A stretch of DNA of 64,000 bases from assembly GCA_021234155.1 (NCBI GenBank), contig JAJEKV010000002.1, positions 25,288,617 through 25,352,616 on the forward strand, given 5' to 3'. This stretch comes from Isoetes taiwanensis. Lineage: Eukaryota > Streptophyta > Lycopodiopsida > Isoetales > Isoetaceae. Under the pieces are notes generated by a model, which saw only the letters and a program-made list of their open reading frames with translations, was not told the DNA's origin and did not search any database. The translations under genes and the position numbers were made by a program. Shown one piece after another: positions 39,468 through 52,586 of this stretch. The first letter of the stretch is position 1. The number at the start of each line of letters is the position of its first letter.

Positions 39468-40843
39468 ATATATCATAAGACTTAAGTCGCTTCTTTTATG
39501 GTTTCAATACGTAAAGATCCTTAGAATCAGATAACATATGGCATTCCTTTGTCCTAAATTTAAATCTGACAGTATCCATTATCACGACTATGTTTCGAAT
39601 ATAGCAGCATTGAATGACGACAAAGTTTTTGCTATATTCAAAGAAATGCAACAAGAAGCAATGATATAGCTTTTCTAAACAGCTTGCATATACACACCCA
39701 CACCTGCTTAGTACAAAATGAATTCACCACAAGAAAAAAAAAAATGTAGTTTTTAGCTCTAAAAAACATAGGTTTCCTAATGTATGCCTTTTTAGAATTA
39801 TATAGTCATATTGATGTGGCTCTATTATATATTGAATCTACTTGAGGATGCTTCTATATGGACTCTTAACTATTGTACGTTTTCCGTAGGTGAGAGCTCA
39901 CAAGTCGGATCTAATAAGCCCTAGAACGTAAACTAATTCCTTCGCACATAGGTCCCGGAAATTACCATACATGTGGAACTGGGGTCTGAGAATGGAGATG
40001 AATAGCATTCAACCTGCATAACAAATGAAAAAGCTTTGTTTATTGAAGCATTATTCAAAGATTGAGTGCATACCCGATGCTTAGTACTTTTATACATTCA
40101 CTATCACCACTTTTAAGATTCCAATTAACTTTCTTGTCGCTTAAGGGCCTTTCGATATCCTCTATGACAAAACTCAAATGATCAACTTATTTTTGCAACC
40201 CTTTGTGAGCACACTTTTTATTATCCTGAGCTGCTCCATTTTTTACCACCTTTACTTGAATTTTCAAGTGCTCCATTTTAATAACAAATGGATTATTTTA
40301 GCCCATCAACGCTCAACGCCAATGTGCCCAAGCATGGAATTTCTTTCAAAACATTTCACCCTACAATTTATGATCCTCATTCTTTTGCTCCCCCATCAAT
40401 GTGCCCGCTAAGGAACTCCTCTTGAAAACATTTCACGCTACTTTTATGATCTACTTCTTTGCTCTAATGCTTAACATCACATCTAATCAAAATGCCCAAT
40501 AAAAATATCAACGCCCCCTAATGTCATCAAGAATTTACAATGCGCTTTTATGCGCTTGTTATTTTAATATATTTTTCAATGAAAGCCCAAAGAACTTGGC
40601 ACTTTTTCTAGTTGTATATAAGGGTTTTGAATAATCAAATGTCGATAAAATCGGTAGAAGGCTTACAAATATAATGAAATCCAAACATTGTATGGGAGGG
40701 ATTTTTTAAATGATTTATATGGTGTGGCCACAAAATTGAGAGAGGGTTGCAAGTATAAGAAACAAAAACACCATGGGAGGTATTTTAGCTAAAAAGCAAT
40801 GCACGATATACTAGGGGTTTTTTTACAACCCCATGCGAGGTGG

Positions 40844-40935
40844 CATAACAACCAACACATAACAACCAACATATAACAACCATTGACATTAACAACCAAC
40901 ACATAACTACCATTGACATTAATTAACACAACCAT
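40844..40935. repeat. Short tandem repeat of aacaaccaacacat type
   Basis: Four or so imperfect units of ataacaaccaacacat and aactaccattgacattaa. No coding content. Confidence 0.8.
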
Positions 40936-43079
40936 TGTAAAATCCCTTTAAACCCCTTTGGTTTGGGTGCATATTCACACGGGGTTACTCCGGCAACGAG
41001 TCATCTGGATGGGCATATTTGCCCTTCATTCCAAGATCTGGACCGCATATGGCGATCCTCGCTTGTGGGTATGCATGTCTGAAGTTTTTTGTATCTTGTA
41101 TAACAAAGTTTGCAAAATACTATAAGGTTTAAGAGAATATACTTAATGGTGTTAATTTTGTAAGTCCTCAAAGGCCCGCCTTCTGAGAATGTTGACTACT
41201 TCCAACCCTTAGCAAAACCCCTATCATGGGCTCTGCCCTTACTGGGTTCCCCACCGTAATCATCGTCTACCCCGGGTACTCTCCATATCATTGGTCGGTA
41301 GTCTTGGTCTGAGGCCCTGGATCGTCCTTCCTTTTATATTTCATTCTTTCCCTCATTATTCTCATGAGGGTCCCCCTGCAAGGCGGTAGGAATGAATATA
41401 TACATTGAACAATTTCTTATGTTCCAACTCTAAGGAAGAGAGAGATACGAATGAAGGGAAAAGACAATTCAATGGTTCCAAATCAGTACAAGTAAATATA
41501 AATGGTACATAGATTAAATGCCAATCAAATTACATAAGACCCAATACAATTGTCTAATAAAATCTAGAACTAAGAGGCCTAACTCTTGAACATGCGCTTG
41601 TGTATTAAAACTCAAAGTTCGGCCTGCTAGCCGGGTATAATAATACACTAGGGTTAATTGATGAGGCAAGTACTGATGAAACTATCTCGAGGAACATTTG
41701 TAGCTAATGGCGCCGCAAACCAGCAGACTCAAGTTCATCCAGTTGCCTTCATCGCGTGGTCAAACACGCAATGGTCAGATCAATGATTTACCGTGATGAT
41801 TTTCAAGGTTAGGGGCAACTTCATGGCCCGGCTGTGGGTGAAAGTGCCCTAAGTGCCCATACATTGCTATTATTTTGATCAACAAAAAATGCAACCTGTT
41901 TTGAAGTATTTAGTGGCAAATTTACTTAAAATCCCACAAACCAACGCTAAATTTTTTTCTCCCCACTATGGTTTGCTATCACAAGAAGCAAATATAGATT
42001 TCCCGTGAGGGAAATTTTGGCTATACAAGGGAAGCAACAAGGGATTTCCTATTTTGAAGTTTTGGGCAATTGTAGCCGGGGATTTGGACGACATTACTAT
42101 GGTGGAAATAGCCGGAAGCAAGAATTAGATTTTGTGCTCTTCAAGATCCCTGTGGAGCCCCAAGCAAACCTTTTGTTTTTCATTTGCCGAGAAAAAATTT
42201 TGCCCCGCAAAATCTTCTGAGTTCCCCCGTGTTGATGCTCTGTGGTTGTCGATGATAAGCAACTCCTTGCCTTAAAATTGAAATGAATGGTGAACAAGGA
42301 CAACACCGCCGAGTAAGCTCTTAATCCGGTGATACTATGGAATTATAGGAGTACATGGGTAGGCTTTGCTTTTGTCCAAACCGAGGAGGAATAACTTAGA
42401 GCAATAGTGCAAAACAAGTCAAAATCAAATGCCGGTGTCGAGGCCGAAAATGCCGAGGAATATGTTAAAAGAAAAGGGCTCGCCCGTAGCCTTATTTTAT
42501 AAAGTTATTAAGTTACTAGTAAATTCTTGTCGGGCATAAGTTGGAAACCCCGTGAAATGATCATCGGGCCTCTGCCGCTCCAGAGAGAGAGAGAGATGCC
42601 TTTGGTTCTGTTGAATTTTGTTTATGGCCTTTTTAGAGTAGGTGAGAGAAAGAATAGAGAGAGAATGCCTTGGCCACATGAGAGGTGAGAGATAATGAGA
42701 GATGGGTGAGAGTGGGAAAACTCCCTCTCACCTTGAGAGATGATTCAGCCCCTATGACCCGCTAGGAGCGTTTCCATTAACCACTAACTTAACAACCCCT
42801 AAAAATTATGTCGCCTGAATGTCATGACCGAAACTTTCCCTCATCGAAATTCTCGGTGTCATTTTCCCCTCGCTTTTGGTCTTCAATGCCACGCAATTCC
42901 TTGAATTCCCTCTAATTCTTCCATCCGCCGCCATTAATTTCCGTTCTAGAGGTATTTCTCGGCCCTTTCAATCCTTTTTTTATTCAATTGAATTCGATCT
43001 TACATTGTTCTATTTATCAAATTCCCTAGCCTAGCGGATATTGTTTTCGGTTGATTAGCTTGATTTCTATAGACTCAAA

Positions 43080-44260
43080 TGTCTAAGGCAACTAGATCTA
43101 CCCCCATCAAGCAAAGAACCCTTTGTGCCTCCTCGCATTGAGAAAAATGGCTCCAAGGAAGACACGAAGATGACAAAAGGCATATTTCAATGAAGTGGAT
43201 TTGGAGGCAATTTTGAGCCAATTGTAACAGCAAAAGAGCCAAAGGAAAGGAGATGCAAAGCGAAGTTCTCACAAATTCAAGCACCTCCCAAGATCGCGGA
43301 GTGAGTGATTCTTCTCAGCCCGATAATTCAATGGCTCTTATTGTTCAAGAAAAAGAAAAAATCCCAAGCAAATTGACACAAAGAATAGGAAGGTCGAGTC
43401 CAATGACGCATCGTGGTGTTTCCACCTTTCCCGACCTTCTCAATGAAATGAAACCGGTTACTAATGGCAAATAAATCTTTCTAATTTACAATGGAGAGAA
43501 ATTCTGTGAAATTACAACCAATTGTTGATGGACTAGTAGAAGTTAGGCAACCAAGAACAAATGGGATAAACTACGTGCAAAAATTCATGGATGAGAAAGA
43601 GGCTTCTAGTCAAACTGCCCCGAGCCTTCAAAATTTTAGCAAAGGTATGAAAGAATGGAAGAAGTCAAATATGGAGTGACATCTGATAACCCCATTCCGT
43701 GGGCTGGTGATGATGGGAAATTTTTGGAAATGAAGCTTTTGAGGTCGCTGCAGATTTGTACACCTAATTTTTCCTCGGACGTTTCTTTGAGACGAATGGA
43801 TTTGATGTCGCTTCGATGACCCCCTTTGAGGGTACTGAAGACATTCCCAATGTCAATGTCAACATAGATAATTCAGTAGCCCAAGAATGCATGAAATGCC
43901 AAATAGTCGAACCCCACAGTAACAACACGCATTTCTCCAATGATTCTAGATCTCGCGGCATGCAATCAACTGAGTTTGTGGAAAACCAACCGACGTAGAA
44001 AAAGTCCATTGCAGATTGATGAAGATATTGTCGTTGGAATCTCACAAATGGCAAGCACTTTTGGAGAAACGTATGAAAGAACTGATTTCATTAAAGAAGA
44101 AGAATGCGAAAGAAAATGGAATTGGTTAGGGAATTGAGATAATTCGCTCGCAAATTCTTTGAAGATTGTTGAATCTATGGCAAAGAATGACCAAGAGCAT
44201 ATGTCGATGACAAAGGACACACTTTTGAAATTGCCAAACCGCAACCAAAACAAAGAATAA
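43080..44260 (+). pseudogene. Harbinger Myb/SANT-like protein, copy 2
   Basis: Counterpart of 12,836-14,015. It keeps KLQPIVDGLVEVRQ and DEDIVVGISQMASTFGET. It shares the two frame breaks of copy 1 (missing base before MTH/MTD, T run near 43,718) and has many extra indels at CAG/CTG that I attribute to sequence error. Confidence 0.7.
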
Positions 44261-44469
44261 AGGTATGATGTTCACTTTCCTACATTCTCAAGTATACTTT
44301 TCTTTTGTTTTCTTTTAGATCTGTCTCAAATTGGTTAACCTGCCTTAATATTCAATGATTGGTACTTCAATCTAGGCATGTATATATTATAACATAAAGC
44401 ATTAAATGCCGCCTTATCAATTTGCCCCATTTAAACGCCCCTCTACCTTCAACTCAAAGCGTGAACGAA

Positions 44470-44945
44470 ATGGCACCAAAGCGCCCAAGATCCTCCTTGA
44501 GCCCTCCGACCTCCTCCTTTCCTCTTCTTCTTCTAAGAATACTCCGGAAGGAGTATTCTTTCCCCTTGATTCATCCAAGTCTCCCCATGAGACTTCTCGT
44601 GATTCTGAGGAAAAATTACTACTCCCAATACTCTTCTTGGCCGTAAACTTCCATTTGAAGAAGTTCTGAGGAGTCTTCATCCTCAACTTTTTCGCCCTCT
44701 CCTCCTCCCTCCCTCCCCCCCTGATATCCTCCCTCGTGGCTCTAGCAGATGAAGTTCAAGATTCTTCTCCAACTATCGGGGCCCAGGTTGAAGAAGTTGA
44801 AGTTCTATCACACAAGGTCATCCATCGCTCTTTGTCACAAATGGGCCGTGATGAATTTTCCGGATTTGGGAGTCATCATCGGCCGGTGAGGTCTTGTCTT
44901 GGGCGTATGCACCTTTGAGACAAAAGCCCATGTGGATTGTGTCTA
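44470..44945 (+). pseudogene. Ser-rich Harbinger ORF, copy 2
   Basis: Counterpart of 14,224-14,707. It keeps MAPKRPRSSLSPPTSS and ALADEVQDSSPTIGAQVEE but is frame-broken in between. Confidence 0.4.
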
Positions 44946-45689
44946 AGACATAGCATGCGTGGAAATGGGCATTGCATAAAGTGAAGATCGTCACCGAAGT
45001 ACTACGAACTCAGGCATGAAGAAAAGAAGATCCTCCTCGCTTTGTTTTTTTTTTTGTTTTGTTTTTTATTTCAGAATGTAAAGCAAAAAATTTTTGCTAT
45101 GAAAAGCCTCCCCCGCAACCCCTTCAAATTATATATAATGACAAAAGATGTTTTTTAATGATGTAAAATGTTTTGATGATTAATAAGGAATACAATATCT
45201 TTTTTATTTTCTCAATACTTGTCACATTGCTATCTCTCTATTTCCAAATATGGGATTGTTGTTTAGTTTACATGTTCTCTATGTTTTGTCTCCACTTTCC
45301 TCGATTGTGTTCATAATGCAGATCATAGAGTGTTGAGGACTACGTGATCAAGTTTAAAATTTTATTTCATTTGTGGCCATTTTTTGTATGCATAAAACTC
45401 GCTTTGTACCGCAAAGGACATTTTGAATAAAATCTCTATTTCAACTTCCGCTATTCTAGCGTAATGGTGTTGTTTGTATTTAAGACTTACTTCAGGTCCG
45501 GATAAGATGAAATCAATAATATTCGAGAACAAGAAAGAAAGAACAAATTATGAAAGAAATTTGTCCATCAATCATCAAATATTACATCGAAAGACATGCC
45601 CATCCAAGTTCTCAAACAACACATGCCTCATCCGATTCCTCCTTTTTTTTTAGACTTACATAGCTTCCGCCTCATAGTAATAAACCGGA

Positions 45690-47540
45690 TCGCTCTTCTT
45701 CGATTGGCAAAGATGTCCCATTCCATGTCTTCCATAATACGTGGTTCCAAAGCACACAAGCAAAGATGTATAATCTTGGAGGCCTTGCCAACATACACCA
45801 ATATTTTGTTAAATTTCGCCAAAATCCATTTTCATGCGTTTAAAAAACGTTTTTTAAGATTTTTGAAGATTTTAAAATTTTTTCAAAAAAGGGTCTTAAA
45901 AACGTATTTTTATATAAAATAGGAATGTTAAAAAATCTTTTGGTCTCTTTAAAATCCTTAAAAATCCTTAAAAATCTTTAAAAATCCTTAGAATGTGATT
46001 TGTTTAATTTGAATATATGATATTCTTGAACTTATTTATCCGTATATATAAACTTCTTATATTTCTTAACCTCTATAATAATGTTTTTCCTAACTTTCTT
46101 AAGATTTGTATGGCAAAACATCTATGATATCTTTGTACTTGAACTTAATAGTTTCTAATAGCAAGATAAGCTCTGATTTACTTGTTGGTATGCATACGCC
46201 TTTATACCTTTGTAACAAAAAATGTGCATTTTAACAATAGCAAATATGTCCAATGGGGCTAAACCTTTTGTAAAAGAATGTGCAATTTTTTTATTTTTAT
46301 TTTTGGCCATACCAAATCATAAAAATCCTTTAAAAACGCGTGAGGATTTTTTATAGAGGTACTTTAAAAATAAAAAGAAGTTTTTAACAACATTGACATG
46401 TACAGGGCCTATGTTTGAGAATTCCTCAAATTTCTCTTTCACAATCCGAACCCATTTTCCACAATACGACTCTTACTCCACACAAAAATCCTTTTATTAA
46501 ACTTGCCATACGGCCCATGATTCTCGAGGAAAAACTTTCAAAAGGAAGGGTCTAGCAAAGATAGGCGTAATCACCGAAAGCAAAAATAGAGGAATGTTAA
46601 CCCGGATTTGGTCTTCAGAAGGGTTGACATTTCTTCAATTTTCGACCACCACTCAAGGTTACAAGCGTTCTTTCAAGATTAGTTTTGGATGCAATTTTGG
46701 ACAAGATATGGAACTCTTTCTTGAGCTGATTTGAGTCATGGAATCCATCCAGTTCTTGTAACACGCACATTTATAAACAACCCGGCACCAGTGGTGTGAC
46801 AATACCTTTTGCGTACATGAGTGTCTTTGTATCGACTATAATAGTCATCACCTTTGTCACTCTTCTTGGGTTTCCTCCATAAAAAGATATGGGACCCGCC
46901 AACAGATTACCACATACACATTTGGCAATCTTTTGCATCATGAAATTCTTTTTATACATTTAGTCTTGCTCCGAAGGCATGGCTACAAACCTTTGTAAAG
47001 CATTGTCTTCAAGCCAACAATAGTGTAATATTTTAGTATATTTCTCAGATCAGAGCTTTTCCAACATAGAATCTCCATTGTATACATTGTACATGCAAAG
47101 GCATGTCACCATGTGCCGTAAAAGTAAAGAACCATGGCAACAAAATTTTCTTGGGATCAAAAGGGCCTAACCTAAACCCTCGCCTAATCAAATAGGGGAC
47201 AACAAGCCCGACTAGTCTCTCAAAGTCGGCCCTCTTCATTCCCAGAAAATTGATGCCACATATCATCTTCAAAAATAAGGTAGACAATTCCATGCGTGGT
47301 TATCAATATTATCCATCAGGTTCTTTGTCTTGAGCAATCCAAAATCTTCTAGGTGGCCTTCTAACCCGCATGATCCAAATAACATCAAAGATGAGGCAAA
47401 AGATCCTCACGTGATCATATTTTCTTTGCAAGTCATCACCATCGACATAATAGATACATTGGGTCGTCAAGCTCGTTTAGAAGCGCAAACGTAACCTTTT
47501 TTGAATGCGAATTCGAAAGAGCACGTAGTCTCAGATGGCA
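45690..47540 (-). pseudogene. Harbinger transposase, copy 2, interrupted by a 600-bp insertion
   Basis: Counterpart of 15,426-16,645. Recognisable pieces include FERLVGLVVPYLIRRG near 47,220 and YGRHGMGH-like codons near 45,730. It shares the GARLNV frameshift of copy 1, carries many further small indels, and is split near its 3' end by the AT-rich insertion at 45,796-46,400. Confidence 0.75.
45796..46400. mobile_element. About 600-bp AT-rich insertion present only in copy 2, MITE-like
   Basis: Sequence left (cttgccaacat) and right (tgtttgagaattc) of the insertion is continuous in copy 1. The insert is very AT-rich and has inverted subterminal segments: about 45,821-45,870 (aaaatccattttcatgcg and onward) resembles the reverse complement of about 46,313-46,352 (containing cgcgtgaggatttttt). 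The short word caacat occurs at both edges and could be a target duplication. No protein is encoded. An artefact of noisy sequence is the alternative. Confidence 0.5.
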
Positions 47541-47779
47541 ATCATTCCGATAATCATCGGATGTTCGATGATAGAACGCGAAAATGGAACCCTATGCAAG
47601 AATACAAAGCAACTAAATATCCCACAAAGCTTACCTACCAAATAGAATGGGGAAGAAATATCCCATATTTTGAGGCCGATTCAAAATTGAGGGGAATTAT
47701 CCCACAAAAAAACTTGGCCTACCTAATGATTCAATGGAGTAGTTCTCCCGCTGGAAACCAAATTTTGAGGCCTAATTCC

Positions 47780-48125
47780 ACGCCGTTATTAGACCTCGAG
47801 AGACCTTTCTCCTCTCCCCTCAAGAATTTTGAGCTGCTTCGATCTTTTCCGCCATAACCGTTCTTCCCTTTTGCTTGCAAATGTAATTTCAACTTCACCA
47901 TCGATTTCTCCACGCATTTGCTCCATATTGGCTCGCAAACGCTTCATTTTCTGCCCTAAGGTGTGTTCGCTCCATCATCAAAAGGCCTTATCTTCTCTTC
48001 CGGGCCGATTCTTGCCGAAATTCCAAAAGCTCCTTCCGCATTGCCGCTAATGAAATCTATCACACCGATCCCTCAAGTCTCTCCCTTAGAATCATATTCC
48101 TTCTCACGGTTTTCATTTTTTGCCA
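47780..48125 (-). pseudogene. Coiled-coil ORF, copy 2
   Basis: Counterpart of 16,887-17,210, frame-broken by small indels. It lies between the transposase leader and the (GA)n tract, as in copy 1. Confidence 0.35.
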
Positions 48126-48162
48126 TGATACGATTTCACAAGGCACAAAAGAAACAGAGAGA

Positions 48163-48280
<118 letters not shown>

Positions 48281-48289
48281 GAGCATCCG

Positions 48290-50090
48290 CAAATGATAAG
48301 GCAAAGGATGTGGGAGACAGATGGGCACGCGGCGAGTATCCAAGTCCGGCCCGTGCAAAGAAATTCATCTAAACATTGCGTTAAAATGCTCACGGTAGAG
48401 CTATGTCTCAAAGGAATTCCGAAAGGATTGGCGATAAAATGGGTGATTCCTATATATAAGAGCGGATCTTTATTGGAAGTGAATAATTATAGGACAATTT
48501 TGGTTAGCAGCATATTTTCAAAACTCATTGCAACTATTTTAGAAAAGAAGATCGAAGTGCATGGGAAGAGACCAACCATAAAAAGAGCAAATCAATAAGT
48601 GCGGTTTTACTGGACTAATAGGTCGACTTTGGACCATTTGTTAGTGCTCAAAGCTATTTTTGACATGGTAAAAGGTAATTTTAAAAAACTGCTTATGTAG
48701 CTTTTGTTGATTTCAAAAAAGCTTTTGATAAGGTTCCATGAGCTCAACTGTGGGATCGCATGGACCAATTAAATGTCCCGAAGGACTTGCAAGATGCGGT
48801 AAGTCTTCTTTATGAGAAGATCTTGGTTCAGCTCTCATGGCCTCTCTCTTTGGAAAAACCAGATTATACGGAGAGCACAATCGGGGTTAAACAGGGCTGT
48901 CCTATGTCCCCCACATTATTCTTGCTTTATTGATAGACTAGAGGAAGTGTTTAGGAGAATTGTCCAAAGCGGTGTTGAAATCCATGGATATGTGCTTTCG
49001 CTTTTGATGTATGCCGGCGATGTTCCACTTTTTTCAATGCTCTAAGGAGCATATGATAAGACACTTGAATGGATTGGCGCAGATTTTGTGATGACAATCT
49101 TCCATGCAAGTTAACTTGGAAAAGACTAATACTATGGCCGGGCCGAGCTATTGAGCAAGCATCCTTCACATATTAGGGAAATATGGTAAGCCCATGTGAC
49201 TCTATAAATATTTAGGACTAATATTCCACGTAAATCATAGATAGAACACTTGTGTTAATCAGAGAATTGATGGCGGGCATAAGGCCCTCAGATGCTATGC
49301 ACTAGTATGTGCAGAAAGCATTCCCATGGTCCCCGCATCTTAAAATAAGACTTTTTAATTCACTAGTACAAAGTGTGGTTTTATATGGATGTGAAATTTG
49401 GGGACCAAGTTTGCCTCAAGGTCTTTGGGAAGATGTAGAGCAAGTCCTGAAGAAATTCTTGAGATTAGAGTTAGAGTAAAAGCCCAAACCCATATCCCAT
49501 GATGTTGTGCTAGAAAGTGGGACCATGCCATTAGAGGGTGAAGCCATCTTAAGGTGTATCGAGATATCTTCAAAATTGCTACAAATGGAACAATCAAGAG
49601 TTCCTCAAATGGCTATGCAATCTAGCAGGGACAAGGGATGGTTTAAGGATGTAGAAAACTGGTTTGCAAAATGGGATATTCAGCATAAGGAGGCAGTTTT
49701 GGTACAGGTAGATCTAAGGCAATGGGTATTTGAGAAAATTCAGAAGAAACTCTGGCTTCAGCCGAAAACCAAGATGATCCTTTACAAGCAAACAATGAAT
49801 CCTAATTTGGAGAAGGCAGGCTACCTAGGAGAGAATATTTCTATACAAAAAAGACATAATATCGCGAATCCATCTTAGTTCACACCATCCGAAGTGGGAA
49901 ATGGGAAGGTGGGGTCACGTGGGTGCCTAGAACAAAAAGATAAGCTGTGTATATGGAGAAGACAAAGCCGGTAAACGAGGAACATGCCTTTGTTATCTTG
50001 TGGTTGCCCGCGCAAGGTTACCAGAGATAAGTTTGGTATATAGGCCCAAAATCTCCAAACATTCTTCCCCCTAGAAGGGAGTATAAATTG
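48290..50090 (+). pseudogene. LINE ORF2 reverse transcriptase, copy 2
   Basis: Counterpart of 17,383-19,119. It has IPIYKSGSLLEVNNYRTI and the TGA after KAFDKVP. Stretches at about 48,700-48,920 and 49,580-49,860 are base-identical to copy 1, while neighbouring stretches are full of indels; YADD reads YAGD here. The frame shifts several times. Confidence 0.85.
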
Positions 50091-50181
50091 AGCTTATTTG
50101 ATAGAAACTAACTTTAGAGAGAGAGTTGTATTAAAAAAACCTAAACAACTTTTGGGAAGTTGTTGATAACATGAGGCACCC

Positions 50182-50183
<2 letters not shown>

Positions 50184-50228
<45 letters not shown>

Positions 50229-50242
50229 GGGAGAGAGAGAGG
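50184..50242. repeat. (AG)n microsatellite, copy 2
   Basis: Counterpart of 19,229-19,294, shorter and interrupted. Confidence 0.95.
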
Positions 50243-50316
50243 TAGAACCCTAGCATTTGAAAACCCTAATTGAACAAAGAGAGAGAGAGAGAGAACATTC
50301 AGAGAACCAACCCCCT

Positions 50317-50471
<155 letters not shown>

Positions 50472-50714
50472 CCTTTTTCTTGCAATGCTTCTCAAGTAGA
50501 AGTGCATATTTTGTATTTTTCAAGTATAGCAAAGCTAATAATTTAAATGCCCCTTTCGACAATGTTAGATGCAAAAGTGTGCACTGTGGATAGCGGCGTT
50601 CACATACAAAGAGTGAAATAATCCACCCTATTCCAAAGACCACCAAAAATAGTGCGTAAACATCTATGCGTAAAACCTCAACCCCGCGGAGCAAAAAAGA
50701 CAAAAAATCTTCAA

Positions 50715-51228
50715 CAATCCGCGATTTGATCCTCGAAAGTGTCGATTCTCTGCCTCTTGTGCAAGCAAAGGGGACGAGACTATTTGAGCATTGTTTCTTT
50801 ATGTGATCATCTCCAACCTGCTTGGTCTTGGTCAGATTTCTCTTTTTATGTGACATTGACATGTCGCCAGTGCTCCCGGCTATTTATCCGTATAGTTGGA
50901 ATAATTTGCGAGCCAAGCATTTCATTTAGCATCGATGGTTGTTGTGGTCCATCCGAAGCCAGGAGATTGTGTGTCTTTAGGGTTTGGATATTCCTCCCGC
51001 AGCTTGTCCTCTAGGACGCACAAGCTCGAATCGCTAAGGCCTACCATTGCTCTTTCGCTTTGCTCCCCGCCAAGCCGACGGTGTGTTGTCTTATGCATAG
51101 GCTGGTGGTTCTATTTAGTGGATCATGGTTATCCTCTCAGATTTTATTCCCTTTTGCAAGCATTTGTATCCGGCTTTTGGCTTGAGTTTCAACAAAGTTT
51201 GCCTTCCATAAAAAAAAAAGGAAAGCAA
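50715..51228 (+). mobile_element. L1-type LINE 3' fragment (zf-RVT), copy 2
   Basis: Counterpart of 19,844-20,343, frame-broken, with an A run at about 51,210-51,219. Confidence 0.65.
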
Positions 51229-52571
51229 GTTTTCGGGTTAAATATAGACTATCAAACTTTTACCCATTGAATCAAAAATCTTTCACCTAACATCATTGAG
51301 GTGAGGAGAGATGAAAGACATGTTTGATATCCACACTCTCTTAATATGCTCTCAAGAAATGCACATGTAGATTCCCTGGAATGCAAAGCTCTTTATGTTA
51401 GTCTCAGATAGACACTTACATGTATCCATATCCAAACATGCACACCGTAAACGCCGGGAAATAAAAAAGATCTTTATGCCAATATCCTGGATGTGGAAAA
51501 TAAATGCAGATGCTTAACTTCCACAAATTAATTTCATTCTACAACCGATATAAGCAATAGTATGAAGAAAGGATGCATTTATAAGGCAGATTTAAAACTT
51601 ATGGCTAGTGCCCAGATGATCCAAAATATGCGGGATCTTATGAAAGAAACAAATACATAAAGAAAAGAGAACGCCATAGATTTGGAAAATAACAAACATA
51701 GAATCTAGTTTTCACAATGTCTTGAAAATTGCCGATAACAGAAACAATAGAACATTAGACTAAGATGTGATAATTATAGCAACAAAGATGTCATGCTTAT
51801 CTAAGATGCTAAGCCGTATAGTCTAGAAATTCCTCATTAGAAGAAAAATGCAATGAAAGATTCCCTTTGGGCTAAAACATGATGGAATTACCTTTCTTTT
51901 TCATTCCAAAGAATATGAATTATGCTCTCATTGATTTTACAACCTCCTCCAAATTTGGAATATGTATACACAAAAAACGTAATCTCAAATAAATTACTTG
52001 TCCATGGCACCGACAGTACAATGCTACAAGAATAATATTCTTTGTCTTAAACGAACCTCGAATTATTCATACTAGTTAAAATAAAGACTATCAAACTTAC
52101 CCATTGAATCTGAAATCTTTCACGAACATCAATGAGGTGAGGGCAAGTGAAGAGTCTTGTTTGATATCCACACTCTTAATATGCCTTCGATAAATGCACA
52201 CGTAGATTCTTGAATGCAAAGCTCTTTATGTTAGTCCATGCATGCACACTTACATGTATCCACATCCAAACATGCACACCGAAAGGTCACTGGAATTAAA
52301 AAGATCATTATGCCAATGCAATGACATCCTCCCTTTGGGCTAAACGTGATGACAATTACCTTTCCTTTTGTTCCAACAATATGAATAATGCTCATTATGC
52401 TTAGTTGATTTACAACCTCCAATGTCAAATAAATTACTAGGCCCACGCAAGACCTATTGCACAATGCTATCGCAATAACGTTCTTTGTTTTTAAAACTCG
52501 CATTATTCATAATGTCTTTAAAATATAGACTATCAAGCTTACTTATTGAACTAAAATCTTTTACTTATAAC

Positions 52572-52586
52572 ATCAATGAGATGAGG
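52572..52586 (+). repeat. LINE target-site duplication, left, copy 2
   Basis: ATCAATGAGATGAGG, the same word as at 21,680. Confidence 0.88.

Larger units (their letters stand above)
33085..41868. other. Single-copy remainder of the duplicated unit, AT-rich, mostly uninterpretable
   Basis: This stretch follows the part that copy 2 covers, so it has no partner in the window. Most open frames are short and resemble nothing I know. Much of 33-38 kb looks poor in CAG/CTG, as the error-rich block does. A homopurine-like A run is at 37,019-37,029, and a short tandem repeat at 40,844-40,935. There may be gene fragments at 38,500-38,700 (IHGTYMRHGKDAFREVG) and 39,265-39,467, but I cannot name them. 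Confidence 0.5.
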
